In this document: positions 35,032 through 47,261 of the stretch, in pieces
How the letters are laid out: each line of letters begins with the position of its first letter
Numbering within the stretch: the stretch's first letter is position 1
NCBI GenBank assembly: GCA_940337035.1
Contig: CALNHX010003649.1
Span: 1 to 64,000, forward strand
Reading direction: 5' to 3'
From: Agriotes lineatus
Lineage: Eukaryota; Arthropoda; Insecta; Coleoptera; Elateridae
DNA length: 64,000 bases
The notes under the pieces: model-generated
The model's database searches: none
Told to the model about the DNA's origin: nothing
What the model saw: the letters and a program-made list of their open reading frames with translations, nothing else
Translations under genes and position numbers: made by a program

Positions 35032-35603
35032 TGTAACGAATGCGAGAACGACTTCCAGATCGATCTAGAAGCAGGTGCGCGCGATGAGTCACTTCGAACA
35101 GATGCCCCGAGAACGGGCCCGAGGTCAAATGCGCCATGCTTCCGTCTGGAGTTTCTAGTGAATATCCAGACTATCTGGAGGCTTCTGGAAGGATTTACTG
35201 GCGCGATATATAAGCGGGCGGAGTTCACCCACAGGAGTTCTGAAATAATTCTGCGGCAGTTCGAACTCACGTCGAGGCTTGTTAGAAGCCCCCATATAAA
35301 TAACCGCGTGTACATAATCTCTCGTGAAGTAATAATAAGAAATAAATAATAATAGTTGTTAGAAATAGATGACCAGATAAATAAATATATAATCGTTAGT
35401 GTTTAAGAGTGATATAAATAAATCCGTATGTAATAGAAATACGTGTACCGATAGTCGTTAGTGCTTGTATTAATTTGTGTTCTGCTTGATAATTCTCGCA
35501 TGTGCTTGTAAAGAATAATCGTAATAATTCATTGTTGTAAATAAATATTTGAACCCATGTCTGTCGTATAATTTTAAATAGCCCGAACGTTAAGAACGTA
35601 ACA
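35032..35603 (+). mobile_element. Solo LTR, 572 bp
   Basis: Starts TGTAACGAATGCGAG and ends GAACGTAACA, flanked on both sides by ATAT (target duplication). A TATATAA box lies at 35207-35213 in a GC-richer promoter-like half, with AATAAA signals from about 35340 onward. No internal retrotransposon sequence follows, so recombination between LTRs probably removed it. The TGT...ACA ends and 4-bp duplication fit a Ty3/gypsy-type LTR. Confidence 0.75.
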
Positions 35604-35609
35604 ATATAT

Positions 35610-36480
35610 TAATTAAAAAAATCATAAAGTTAAATTTAGGATAAAGACATCCTTCAAAATTGTGCCGAAAAGTGTGTGTCACAGTCCAGAAATGTATACT
35701 CCAGAAATACCAGAAATATAAGTTCCTCTATTAGACATTAGAGTGTAGTTCTGATGCTTGTTGTGTCTAAAGATGAAGAAAGGAAGCCATTTTGATTAAT
35801 ATTTACTGCGAAATGGAACATGTGCCGTTTAGTTTCGTGTTCTTAATTTTGTTATTGATTGATGTGGCTGGTGGTTCTTTAACCATTGTATTCTCCGTTC
35901 TTGTCATAGTGAGTATTAATATTAAACTATTTTTAATAGCATATATTTAATATTGTTATTTACATTAGTTGATTACATACATGTGAAATTTCTAACTTCA
36001 ATTATTGGAGTAAGTACAATAATTCGTTACATGTATGATGTAACGGAGGATACAGTGTCTGTAAATGAGGATACTCAACTCAGTAGCAAAGTAAATTTTT
36101 GAGAATCACTTATAATAATGCAGAAGACTAAAAGCCGTGTTTACACAACTAAAAGTACCACAGTTGCATTCCACCATTTCTATTTTCTGGTTTTTGTAAA
36201 CAAACTTCCCTTAACTTTTAATAGCGATATTATCAGAGAAAACAATTATTTATTATGTCTATTTCTTGTGTTTTTTAAAACTGTTGACACAGATTCAAAG
36301 GCAAGTGAATTTTGGTTAATAATAAAGAGAGTTACTGAATGCAACCAACGGCCGAAGCAAAGAAATATTGAAGCCGTGCTTTTTAAGCATATTAAATGTG
36401 TCTCTGACTCTGATGTTTACACATAACCTATAAATTATTTTGACTACGAAACTTTTGCAAATTGTTGTTCATCGCTTTGA
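35610..36480. other. Non-coding stretch
   Basis: The frame 36118-36426 (102 codons, plus) lacks recognisable domains. The palindrome ATGTAACGGAGG/ATTCGTTACATG lies near 36020-36050. Nothing else identified. Confidence 0.35.
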
Positions 36481-36485
36481 TTGCC

Positions 36486-36658
36486 CTGCAAATATACCAG
36501 AGAGTTGGCGTTGTACCCTGCATACGGGCTGATTTTCAGGTATGCCGATCAACGAAGAATTATACGAGAGAAACGTTGCAGTAAAAAGAGTTGGCGTTGT
36601 ACCCCGATGTCGGTAATAAACCTGCATACGCGCTGATTTTCAGGTATGCCGATCAAAG
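36486..36658 (+). repeat. Imperfect tandem duplication (~90-bp unit)
   Basis: AGAGTTGGCGTTGTACCC and GCTGATTTTCAGGTATGCCG each occur twice (about 36491/36586 and 36528/36632). The second unit has an extra CGATGTCGGTAATAAAC insert. Confidence 0.65.
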
Positions 36659-36839
36659 ATGAGTTACACGAAGTATAACAATTTGTTTCCTTTATTATAG
36701 CGACATTTTGAAGATTACCTAAGAAATACAGAAAACCGTGAGCTCCCCAAGTTTGGAATCTACTTGGTTCGACCTGCAAAACACTGCTTTCCGGTCTCGT
36801 AACGTAAATTACTATTAAGATTAATTTAGTTTGAAATGT

Positions 36840-37160
36840 GTATAGCTCAATACTGCCGTCATAAGCAAGAAGGTGGTATCTACAAAAAAATTGAAATTGA
36901 GTTATTGGTATCGTTGGAATTGGTACAAAATTCCAATCATTTTAGGTAAGTAACAAATCGATATCTGCACTGTAACTATGATTTTCAGATGAAAAAAGGC
37001 GGTATTTACAGAAATTTTGTTACTTATAAAGCGCAAGAAGGCGTCATATGCAAAATGCAAAAGTGAAAAGCAGTATCTGAGTGTAGAAGCCGCCTTCTTT
37101 TTTTGTTTTGTTAGATACCGCCTTTACTGTCTGTTTTCGTGGACGCAAATGTTCAGATAC
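36840..37160. repeat. Scattered GGCGGTATCT-type motifs
   Basis: GGTGGTATCTAC, GGCGGTATTTAC and AAGAAGGCGTCATATGC are followed by inverse forms GCCGCCTTC and GATACCGCCTTTAC over about 300 bp, suggesting sub-terminal repeats of the hAT-like element just downstream. Confidence 0.35.
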
Positions 37161-37332
37161 GGCCAACTGCCGTTTCATTAAATTAATAGTATCAAGTCTT
37201 CCATTATACAACATTTAAAATATTTTTTAGAGGAAGTTCAATCCCTTCATTTAAATAGGATTTTACAGGTAATAAGTTTTATAAAAAATTTAGTTACATT
37301 AAACAAGTTATCTAATAATAATGTTCTTGTAG

Positions 37333-38539
37333 ATTTCCATGGGCGTCCCTAATGTTGATTGGAAGTTTTTTTCTTTATTAAAAGAACATCGGATGAAGTC
37401 AACAACAAAAAAGATACTTGATATTGGTTCTTGTGGGCTTCATATAGTACATGGAGCATTGCAAACTGGGTACAAATCTGCTGGCTGGAAAATGAATGAA
37501 TTCCTTAGAGGAATTTATTATCTATTTAAGGATTCTCCCAAGCGAAGGGCAAACTTTCAAAACGTGACCGAATCCCACCATTTTCCCAAGAAATTTTGTG
37601 TAACACGATGGGTTGAGAATCATTTTGCAGCAACTAGAGCTATTGAAATTCTAGATCACATAAAAAATTACATAGAACACTAAAACTAAACTGCCAGTAA
37701 ATATTTCAGTAACAAATGTTAAGTCAGGTTGTAAAGATTCATTTATAAAACCAAAATTAGCTTTCTTTGCTTTGATTGCTTCTATATTAGACCCATTTTT
37801 AAAGAAGTATCAAACTTCTAATCCAATGTTATCTTTTTTAAAAGACGATATGGAAGCATTAATCCGAAATTTATTGTGTCGAATTGTAAAGGTTGATACA
37901 TCAGATTTAAATATACAGCAAATCCTACAAATTAATTTGGAAAATGCTTCTAATCTGAAAAACGTGAAGGATGTTGATGTGGGATTTGAAACAAGAAGGT
38001 ATTTAAAGAACATGGAAAAATTTGATAAATTACTAGAAATATTACATGATCATGAGTTTATTACAGCGACTACAGCAGAACGATCAAAAATTGAATAATC
38101 GACATTTATTAAAACTAAGATTTCTGAAATCGCTTTGTATAAAGAGGCTGAGAGACTGGATTGCTTTTATCATCGTTTGCTTGTGGGACATGAATTCGAA
38201 AATTTATGGAACATTGTTAAATTCATTTTGATTATGTCCCATGGAAATGCTAATGTAGAGGCTGGATTTTCCATTAATAAACATTTATTAGTAGAAAATT
38301 TAAAAGGAAAATCTCTTACTTGTCAGCGTGTTGTTTATGATGCTGTACACAGCAAGGGTGATGTTTTAAATGTTGTCATTAGTGACAAAATGAGATCCTA
38401 TGTAAAAAATTCTAGCTTCAAATATAAGTTGGCTTTGGAACAAAGAAGAAAAGAAGAACAACAGGAAAGTGAAGAAGCATCGCTGAAGAGAAAAGCCACG
38501 CAAGAAATATATATGCTAGAATCTAAACAAAAAAAATAG
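37333..38539 (+). pseudogene. hAT-like transposase pseudogene
   Basis: A 64-bp GT-AG intron (37269-37332) leads into ISMGVPNVDWKFF, then GSCGLHIVHGALQTGYKS, FCVTRWVENHFAA (RW block), KLAFFALIASILDPFLKKYQ, and a C-terminal dimerisation-like block HGNANVEAGFSINKHLLVEN (about 38240-38300), ending in a Lys/Glu-rich tail. This matches a hAT-related family of insect transposase-like proteins. Stops after YIEH (37683) and after SKIE (38098), with accompanying frame changes, break it into three pieces, so it is non-functional. The upstream DNA-binding (BED) part is not seen. Confidence 0.65.
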
Positions 38540-38699
38540 AACGCGATACAACGTATGAGTCTAACATAATTCAGACAAAAATTGCTGAATTAAGAAAGTA
38601 CTTGTAATTTTTTTTTGTTTAAGTTATTTTGAATGTACAAGTTTTGATATGAAAAGTTATTTTATGTGTTAATGTTCCTTTCTGTGTTTATTATTATAT

Positions 38700-39440
38700 A
38701 GACCGACTGAAAGTGTTCGTTCAAGAGGGGTGTCCGCCTAAAAGAAATACGAAACAAAATCGGTTTTTTAATGAAAACTGTAATTAAAGAAATTGGGACA
38801 TTTAAAACGTATATGTATGTAAATGTTTTTAAAATAAACAAAAAACTTAAAACTTAAGGAAAAAATAAGGATTTGTTACCTTACAAAATATTACTACATA
38901 CAAAATACTTTCTTTATGTTTTATATCAGCAGTTTGTTTTTCCGATATCAAAACGCTTGGATAAGTTCCTTACACTTAACTTTTCCCTATTGTGAACTTC
39001 AACAATCTCAATTTTTTGTTTAAGCGTGAGAATTTTTATATTTGGCGCCATTTCTACAATGAATGTGTCGCCCACTGTGTCTTTTCCGCATAGACGTCAG
39101 ACTAATACTGAATCCCCGCGTGTACCGAAAGATTGAAGTCGGTGAATCCCCGGTTAACTCGGGAAAGTCCCTCAGTGAAGACAGGCAGCGAAGTTGGCGC
39201 GCGGCGCGATTGAGAAATGCAACAGCGACACTTGCTACAGAAAAATGAGACAAGACGTTTATTTTTTATTTTGTTTTTTGTCCGTTTAAGAGAACATTTT
39301 CTTGTGTCCGCGTCCTTTCAAGAGAATGTCCGTCCAAGAGGGAGTTAACACAATGCAAATTATATGAGAGTCGGTCGGGACCATGAGAAACTGTCTGTCC
39401 AAGGGAAGTGACCGTGTATCCGCGAAGGGGAATTTCACTG
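38700..39440. mobile_element. Degenerate pogo/Tigger-like element
   Basis: The right end reads inward as CAGTGAAATTCCCCTTCGCG with TA beyond. Both flanks contain repeated GTCCG-TC/TT-AAGAG motifs (38720-38745, 39283-39345, 39386-39400) and an inverted CCGACCGACT pair (38700, 39365), all typical of the subterminal repeats of these elements. The outer left terminus is missing. Frames inside are not transposase. Confidence 0.5.
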
Positions 39441-39651
39441 TAACAGCAATAAGATAACACAAGAAAATAACACGTATTGCTTGAGTAAGAAAGAGATAAA
39501 CATAATAGCAAATATTGGAGTAGGCCTGACGCACATTTAATTATGACAGATGTCAACCACACATGCCTACTAAAATAATTTTTTTTGTATGGTCATCTCT
39601 TACTCAAGCATTCTATTTTGTTGTTCATGTTATCTCATTGCTGTTATATAT

Positions 39652-39835
39652 CGGGTGTTCATAAACAGTCGTCATCCCAGTTGCTTTGAAAAACAAAATG
39701 TTATATCTTTGATTAATTCGTGCAACACAATGAAACGTCATTGAGTACTGTCATAGCGCATTTATTCACAATTTTAATAGACATACGTTTCTGAAGTCGA
39801 AACCTACTGGGATGACGGCTGTTTATGAACACCCG
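39652..39835. repeat. 184-bp MITE
   Basis: CGGGTGTTCATAAACAGTCG and its inverse CGGCTGTTTATGAACACCCG end it, with a further CATCCCAG/CTGGGATG pair and TA-rich flanks. Confidence 0.7.
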
Positions 39836-39889
39836 TTATAATTATGGCCCAATCCGCATTACAGCATAATTTTGATTTAGAGTAATGAA

Positions 39890-40328
39890 ATAGTATATTG
39901 TATGTTAAGAGCTGAAAGTGCATTCTTGCCGCTTGCACGTGAATATTGCTGGTTGAGGCAAAGCCGAAACCAGCAATCATGCAAAAGTGGCAAGCGCACT
40001 TTTAGCTTGAAACATACATACTATTTTTTCGACGACTGAGCATATTATTAATGGAAAATATCATATTTCATTTTATTGCAAATATTAATTGACAATCAAG
40101 TTAACAGTACTCGTGCAGTCTATTAGACATGTGACGCGATTATTTCGACAAATGACGGGCATTGTCAAGGGAACATTCGGACGTAGCTACCTATTTTGTT
40201 CACATGGAAACCCAAAACGCTCGGTGAGCAGCAAAGTGATGAAAACGCACACTCAGCGGTAAATGTCAATTTTCTGTTGTCAAATGACAGTGAGAAAAAT
40301 CTACTTTCGATGTGAGTCGTCGAAAAAT
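39890..40328 (+). repeat. Dispersed repeat C, copy 2 (~440 bp)
   Basis: Full-length partner of 25717-26154, same strand, differing at scattered sites such as GCTTGCGCAAG versus GCTTGCACGTG. The same inner TIR pair is kept. Confidence 0.7.
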
Positions 40329-40578
40329 ATGTTTCTTACGGTTCTGATCCTGGCAGTTGAAAAAATTGTATATACGCGGCAGGGCAGAACACCATTTTTG
40401 CCTCTGTTTATTTGTAGTGCTTGGCATCGCCCTTGAGCTGCAAACTCACATCTTGGTAAAAATTATGCTTTTCTTTTTCTTATAATGTATTATTTTTTCA
40501 CATTGTTATTGGTGACATTAAAAAAAGTGACTTTTTGATACTTTTCATAACTGCTCAAAATCATATTGATTTCACCTA

Positions 40579-42152
40579 AAAATGAACTAAATGAATTAAT
40601 AACAGATTCATCTATTTTCAAGTAAGCTCTATTCTATATAATGTACAATGGTTAATTTGTACAGGGTCCGGCAACGAAGCGGGGGTGGAAGATATTTCTA
40701 AAACTATGAGAGTTGCATAAATATTGAGTATATAAAAGTTGTAGGTACTAAGGTGGTGCACATTACTAAAATAGTTTTGATTATACAGAGTGTCTCAAAA
40801 AAGTGTGGCGGATCAAACTTATTTTTTTTAAAATAGAATGCCGTATATTTAGGTAGCTTAAAAGTTTTGTATTGAGATACTCTTCATTTTCATATAAGTT
40901 GTATGGGTCTAACGTCAACTGTTTTGGAGATATTAACGATTTTATGCAAAAAAATGCTGAACTTCAGGCGACTGCTGTAAGCGACAGAAAACAATTGAAT
41001 GAAGGAAAACGTTACCAAAAAATTAGGATTTTTGTAAACTATCTTTCAAGTGTAAAATGGTGGATCTGGGTATTAATGTTATACAAATTTAATTTCGATT
41101 TTTTTTCAAATGCAACGCCCTGTATATTTTTGTATTTCTGAAGAGCTCTTTTAATGAACTTTCTTTTGATATGTTACTTCATACCTCTTAAGTTCTAACT
41201 GTTTTTCAGATATGCGAGTTTAAACATAAAAAACAATTTAAACCCCTTAAGATGCTTTATTTCAAGGGATAAAAAACAAACGCCTTTAAAATAATTAATT
41301 TATTCCTGCATTTATCGTTTTTTCGTGTTTATAATTTCCTGCATAAACACTGACTGAATTTATATTTTCTAAACCTGGTTTTGTGCTTTTATTTTTAGAG
41401 AGATCATGCGTTTAAATCACTATTTTAAGGGCGTTTGTTTTTTATCCCTTGAAATAAAGCATCTTAAGGCGTTTAAATTGTTTTTATGTTCAAACACACA
41501 TATCTGAAAAACAGTTGAACTTAGAAGTATAAAGTAACATATCAAAAGAAAGCTCATTAAAAGGGCTCTTCAAAAATACAAAAATATACAGGGCGTTCCA
41601 TTTGAAAAAAATCGAAATGATTAAATTTGCAAATATTGAGCACCCTATATAAAATTAATACCCAGATCCACCATTTTACACTTGAAAGATAGTTGACAAA
41701 AATCATAATTTTTTGGTTACGTTTTCCTTCATTCAATTGTTTTCTGTCGCTTACAGCAGTCGCCTGAAGTTCAGCATTTTTTTGCATAAAATCGTTAATA
41801 TCTCCAAAACAGTTGACGTTAGACCTATACAACTTTATATGAAAATGATGAGTATTTCAATACAAAACTTTTAAGCTACCCAAATATAGGGCATTCTATT
41901 TAAAGAAAGTAAGTTTGATTCGCCATACTTTTTTGCGACACCCTGTATAATCAAAAATATTTTAGTAATGTGCACCACTTTCGTACCTACAACTTTTATA
42001 TACACAATATTCATGTAACTCTCATAGTTTTAGAAATATCTTCCACCCCTGCTTCGTTGCCGAACTCTGTACAAATTAATCATTATACATTATAGAATAA
42101 AGCTTACTTGAAAATGGATGAATCTGTTATTAATTCATTTAGTTCATTTTTA
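40579..42152. repeat. 1.57-kb fold-back element
   Basis: AAATGAACTAAATGAATTAA at 40579 reappears inverted at 42133-42152, and the two arms pair for about 700 bp through TACAGGGTCCGGCAACGAAG, ATGCTGAACTTCAGGCGACT and AAGGGATAAAAAACAAACGC. The unpaired centre is near 41290-41400. The frames 40872-41141 (plus) and 41557-41832 (minus) are the same peptide from each arm, so neither is a gene in its own right. Several ACAGGG-like inner termini suggest a nest of smaller elements duplicated together. Confidence 0.75.
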
Positions 42153-42159
42153 CAGTACA

Positions 42160-43960
42160 GTAAAAATTGCGTTTCCATACTTTGACCAAAATTATTGAAA
42201 AAGATATTTTTGTCAACTACACGGAAAAATTGCATGTTCAACACATTGGAAAAGTGATTCGTCCATGCTCACGTAAAACTGTTACATTCGCTGTAAAACT
42301 CTCCCTTTTCTTAACTTGTAGAACAATCTAAAGTACGTTTTTTTCTATAATAACTGTCAAAGTGTTACAATGTTGGTAGATATGTGATTAAAACGCTAGG
42401 AAATTTTTATACCTCGTGTTGGTAGCACTTTTTTAAAGTTTCTTAATTTGAACTCTTGACAAATTTCTTTAATTTTGCAAACGTTCATTATGTTTATTTT
42501 CAAATATTGTAAGTTTAATAATTAATAAACTAGCAGTCCAGTGAGACAAATGTCTCATTTAATAAAACAAAAAAGACCGTCCCGGACGGACGGAAATCAC
42601 GTGATTTCTCGAAAACCGGAAGTGTCACGTGACTGAAATTCGGTTCCTAACCTGACATGACCATTCCAAACATATAACTTTCATAACTTTGTTCTCTATC
42701 TCTTACGGTTTGGCTGCTGAAACAGCGTCCCGGACAGACACGTCTTTTAGATAAAGGATTTGCAATATTTTACTATGCTGTTCGTTTTACCCACTATTAT
42801 GACATATCTATCAAAATGACAATCATTTTTTTAATGGAAGAAAAGAACTGAAAATCTATATACCAACATTATTAAAGCTAGGGACCCTGCAGGAATGCAA
42901 CTTTTCCCCTAGAGTTGACCTTGAAAATTATTATAGAGAAAAAATGTACTTTACTATTAATTCACTAGCGATTTAAGAACAACTCGCTAGCATATAAACA
43001 TTATAAACAGTTACTTATGGTTGCTATTAAAGAGATAATAATAATAATTTCAGTTTAAAATGACAAAGAAATAATAATTAATCGAGTTATTTAACAATAT
43101 CCATAACGGCGTAACTGGAGACTTGAGTTACCGCATTTATATTTTTATGACGCTCAACGGCTTAAACCCGAAAAGAAACACAGATTGCAAGCAGCTGAAA
43201 ATTATTTCGGTGGCACAAATAATTCTCACTTATAATCTCATAAGAGTATTAATTCTTTCCTGATTTTTTTTTGACTGCGTTCCAACAACGTCGTATTAAT
43301 TAGGACGCCTTCCAGAGGCGAGCATTTCCTTTCCAGAGACTTTCCATTTGAAAATATATTTTTTTTAACTTTTCCTTACTGCCAATCTCTAGCGTGCTTT
43401 TAAAACTTTCTTTAGTGCAACAAAAGTTATTACATTTGTCGTACATTTTAAATGCGGTATATGCAGCGGGTTTCAGCTAGTTCATAAAATAAAGTGTAAA
43501 CTCTGATATAATAATGCTGTATGTTTACTCAAGTAATTTTAACTAAAAATGTAATACGGATTTTAATATAAATGAACCTAATAATACAGTGCTTTCAATT
43601 TTAACACAATTTTTTTTCTTTCAAAAGAAATAACATCTGTTTATAAAATATAGTTCATATTAATCGCCTCTTTTCAGGAAAGGCAAAAAATAATGGTACA
43701 GAAATAGAACAATAACAGAGAAACATCTAATAAAGTGAAACAGAGGATAAGAGAGTACAGAAATCTTATACAATGATCCAGAGAGGTATGAATTAATGAA
43801 GCAGAATGAAAGAGAGCGTTACCAAAGGCGAGTTGCTATGGTAAAATAAAAATGTCAGAAAGTAAAATGAATGAGCGTGAGCGAAGATAACTAACAAAGA
43901 GTTGGAAGGAAAAAACTAGAAAATGTAGAGAATCTGTAAAAAACCAACTAAATAGTACAG
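42160..43960. other. Non-coding stretch with a partial MITE
   Basis: A partial copy of the CATAAGAG MITE sits at 43235-43310. CCGTCCCGGACGGACGG at about 42580 is a GC-rich near-palindrome. Low-complexity GAGA-rich sequence runs 43700-43930. No gene recognised. Confidence 0.4.
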
Positions 43961-43999
43961 TCCCTGAATACTTCTCCTGGGAGTCGAAGCCCTAGTACT

Positions 44000-44400
44000 A
44001 CCCAGCAAACATATTGATGTTATGGAACACGAGAGTAACAATGTTATATAACATTTGTTATGTTTGTGATACATAACTGAAACATAACAAATAAGGAATT
44101 AATGTTATATAAGTTTTGTTACATTTGGTGTTATATAACTTGTTTTATAACAAAATATAACATTGCTATATAACATAGTTACATATTTTCCACGTAATAG
44201 GTATTTAACTTACGAGAGTATATATATATAACATTGTTATATTACTGCTATATAATTATGTTGATTAGTGTCAACTTTAACCATATTATATAACATTGCA
44301 TTTTTTCCATATGAAACTGTTTTATAATTTATTAAAGTTAAATACATACATAATGGTATTACATAAATGTTATATAATAATATTATATAAGTGGAATTTA
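44000..44400. repeat. GTTATATAAC-rich repeat cluster
   Basis: ATGTTATATAACAT-like self-complementary words occur at least eight times within 400 bp on both strands, together with TTGTTAC/GTAACA. The region has no coding signal. Confidence 0.55.
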
Positions 44401-44658
44401 ACCCATTTTTTAATAATTTTGAAAAGAAACGAAGTAAGTCCATTATTTTATTTTACTTTTTAGCCCTATACCCCCAACATTTGATACATATATAATTACA
44501 CAGCGAATGTAAGCAAATCACTGTAAATTTTGAATTACAAAATCAGTTTATTAGTTTTTACTTTTATAACCTCACCGATTGGAATGTGACTAGTGCTTTT
44601 CGTCTACTTAATTTATTGGGCTTAATGTATTGTTCTTACCTCGTTTCTTACATATAAA

Positions 44659-44725
44659 TAGTATATTACATACCGAGGTGGAAAGAGTTTCATTCCTGTC
44701 GAGAGATTAAGTAGTTAACCGAGAC
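44659..44725 (+). repeat. 97-bp mini-element, copy 2 (right end lost)
   Basis: Matches 2004-2070 with about four changes and stops at CCGAGAC, where sequence switches abruptly to a GC-richer segment. Confidence 0.6.
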
Positions 44726-44729
44726 GCGT

Positions 44730-45691
44730 AGCTTTGGTTGCGTACACTGCAGGAGAGTTCGTGAAGGTCGCCAAGCCTCCTCGGAGTTCGCGACGTTGTT
44801 GTATACTTGTGTAGTGGGCGATATTCGGTATTTCAGCTGGTGCACCGGCAAATGACCTTGAGACGGTTGCAGACGCTCGAGGATGTTTCCCACATTGCAG
44901 CTTAGTGTACTGGTGCTGCGGACGATTCCCTACGTCCCTGGAAAAGTTTGGCTGGCAGGTAAATATCTGTGGTTAAAATAATTAGCACATATTCCGATCG
45001 TTGCGAAGTTTGCTGCTCGCAGGCCTTTTGGAAATATGAGATCTATTATGTTTACTTCGGGATCAATTACACCGAGAGGTTGGCTTGCGTAATTATTATG
45101 GGAAACGTGGAAGCGGTCCCTCGAAAAGAGCCTTCGCTTAAAAACAAGTTTCCGAGCGAGTTTACAGGTATCTGGATACGGGAAGTGGACTAATTATTTA
45201 TGCTGGTTTCGGACTGAAATATTCGAATGAATAAATCAGGAAACGGTCCCTTGAAAGAGCCTTCGTTTCAAAACTGATTTCCGAACGGGAATATATTCAG
45301 GTTAATTAGCCAGAAACCCGCCTCCTGGTGGAGCCTTCGGTTCAAAACTGGTTACAGGTAGGTTTGGGGCAGGAACAGGATTTAAGGAAGGGAATTATCT
45401 AGGATTTCTCGGGAATGAATGAATAAAATGAATACCTGAATGCCTTGTGAATTGGTCGCGAAGCTGCTTTTATATGCCTTCTCCTCGTGCTATCGAACAA
45501 CCACTTTGGACGTCGTAGGTGGGAGAGCGGCGCGTAGGTGTACATGCGACTCCTCGTGATGACGTATTTTATCACTGCTCGCGCGGGCCAAAGATTCAAC
45601 TCTCCGATTCGTAACGTAAAATATGTTATGGGAGAACGCGCGATTTAATTTCTAATTAAAAAATTGCGTTTGCGCTGGGCGAAACGTTACA
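44730..45691 (-). mobile_element. LTR-like segment, minus strand
   Basis: On the minus strand it begins TGTAACGTTTCGCCC (45691 inward) and has a GGCATATAAAAGCAGC TATA box (about 45471-45486) preceded by a GC-rich promoter-like region, as in LTR U3. Downstream it holds three degenerate copies of a GAGCCTTCG...AAAAC(T/A)G unit (about 45115, 45250, 45320 on the plus strand). The other LTR end could not be fixed. At 45692 the sequence turns into transposase coding sequence with no gap, so this is an insertion. Confidence 0.4.
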
Positions 45692-46391
45692 AGATCACAT
45701 GGTCATTCTCATCTACCGAATGATGCTAGGACTTTAATGAAAACACCAAGAACTGGTTATGCCAATATAGACCACTTTAACAGTGGTGGCCAATATTCAA
45801 ATTTTGGTTTTTCCAGTAGTCTTGAATATTCAGTGACCAAATATTTTTTTGTTTATCTTACGAATATCAAAATTAATGTAAATATCGATGGTTTGCCACT
45901 GTCTAAAAGTTCTGGCAGTCAGTTTTGGCCAGTAATTGGCATCCATAGTAACGGACTTTTATACGGAACCATTTTTAATTGATAATTTATCACGGCATAA
46001 AAAAACCTATTGATATTAATCAATTTTTAGCGTCTTTTGTACAGGAAGCAAAACATGTTATAGAAAACGGTATAACTGTGAATAATCACAAAATATCAGT
46101 TAGTCTAAATGCATTTATCTGTGATGCTTCTCCAAAAGCTTTTCTTAGTTGCATTAAAAACCACACCGGTTATTTTGGATGTTCAAAATGTATTCAGGCG
46201 AAAGTAAGTTGGATGACGTTAACAACGAAGTAGTGGACCAATTTCTACCTCTACAAAATTTTGACGGTATATTGCAATTTAACGAGCTGCTAACTAATAA
46301 TAATGAAGCAGCAGCATTATTTGTGAGTATTGAGAATCGTAATTGGAATTTTTTCGTCAGTAAGTTCTATATTTCCAACTTTTTACGTTGA
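45692..46391 (+). pseudogene. CACTA/tnp2-like transposase remnant
   Basis: The plus strand reads HGHSHLPNDARTLMKTPRTG from the very edge of the LTR-like segment, then NIDGLPLSKSSGSQFWPVIG (45880-45945), LNAFICDASPKAFL and KNHTGYFGCSKCIQ (46105-46200), a block order seen in insect transposase-like proteins of the CACTA/EnSpm type. A stop at 45980 and frame changes near 45960 and 46200 break it. The N-terminal part is missing, cut off by the LTR-like insertion. Confidence 0.6.
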
Positions 46392-46483
46392 ACAGTTATC
46401 CAAACTTTAAAAATAACGTTCGAAATTAACGAATATTTGGCAAATGAATTTTACACTTATATTTACATGAATCTTATTTTTAG

Positions 46484-46835
46484 AAAAAAATAATTCCGGA
46501 CGTTGGGGGTAATTCGCCAAAGGATAGTACCAATAGAATATTAAAACGCATATTTACCAATGAATGTGCAATGAGGTGTTTGTGGATGAGACACCGTCAT
46601 AATTTTCGAGTGTCGACACTGATTATTATAAGATTCGTGAAAGGTATGTAAAATATTACTAAAAATGAGGAACATCAATATTTACTTTGTAATTTCAGAA
46701 GCAGTATGCATGACCTACACAGCATTAAAAGAAAACGAATTTGAAAACATAGGAAGCGAGTGGTGTGGTTTGGTTTCGCAAAGCAGCGGTTTGTGCGTGA
46801 ACAAAAAACAGAAATGTAATGTTCCGTTGGAATAA
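46484..46835 (+). CDS. DUF4806-like C-terminal exons, 98 codons
   Basis: Two exons, 46484-46643 and 46699-46835, splice through a 55-bp GT-AG intron to an open frame ending at TAA. They encode NRILKRIFTNECAMRCLWMR followed by RVSTLIIIRFVKEAVCMTYT, resembling the DUF4806 domain common in insect TE-associated proteins, then a basic tail. An acceptor (TTTTTAG) precedes the first exon, so it continues an upstream gene, probably the remnant at 45.7-46.4 kb. The exons are intact although the gene upstream is broken. Confidence 0.5.
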
Positions 46836-46839
46836 TTTT

Positions 46840-47240
46840 TATTCTTTATTATTATTAAGTAGTACGATAGTTTTATAGTAAAATAAAATATTAATGCAAT
46901 AAATGTGTTTTTGTTTTCCACTCTATAGTTGCAGTTTGTACAGCAATGTTAAGTATAGGATGATTTCAATCTGAGCCTCGGCATTGGGATCGTGCTTATT
47001 TTGTAAAATATAAAAGTTTAGCTTAATATTTGGCAAAGGTGCATATCTAACAATCCATTAATAATTAAGAATGGAGAAGGTTGCCTACTGAAATCTAACG
47101 TCGCTCATATAATAAGCAGAATGTCAACTGTGTGGCTCAAATATGAATTGCTCTGTTCGGTAGATGGCTACAGTATCCTGTAGATAAATAATTGCAAATA
47201 ACAAGCATATAACAGTATCATAACAGTAGAGGGAAGTGGA
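46840..47240. other. Boundary stretch before the virus-like cluster
   Basis: AT-rich with no coding signal. No terminal inverted repeat matching 52.3 kb was found, so the left limit of the virus-like block remains undefined. Confidence 0.35.
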
Positions 47241-47261
47241 TGGTTCTGGAACCTCCCCCCA

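Noticed and set aside
40872..41832. Mirror-image frames on opposite strands
   Set aside because: Products of the fold-back arms; no known domain and different downstream sequence.
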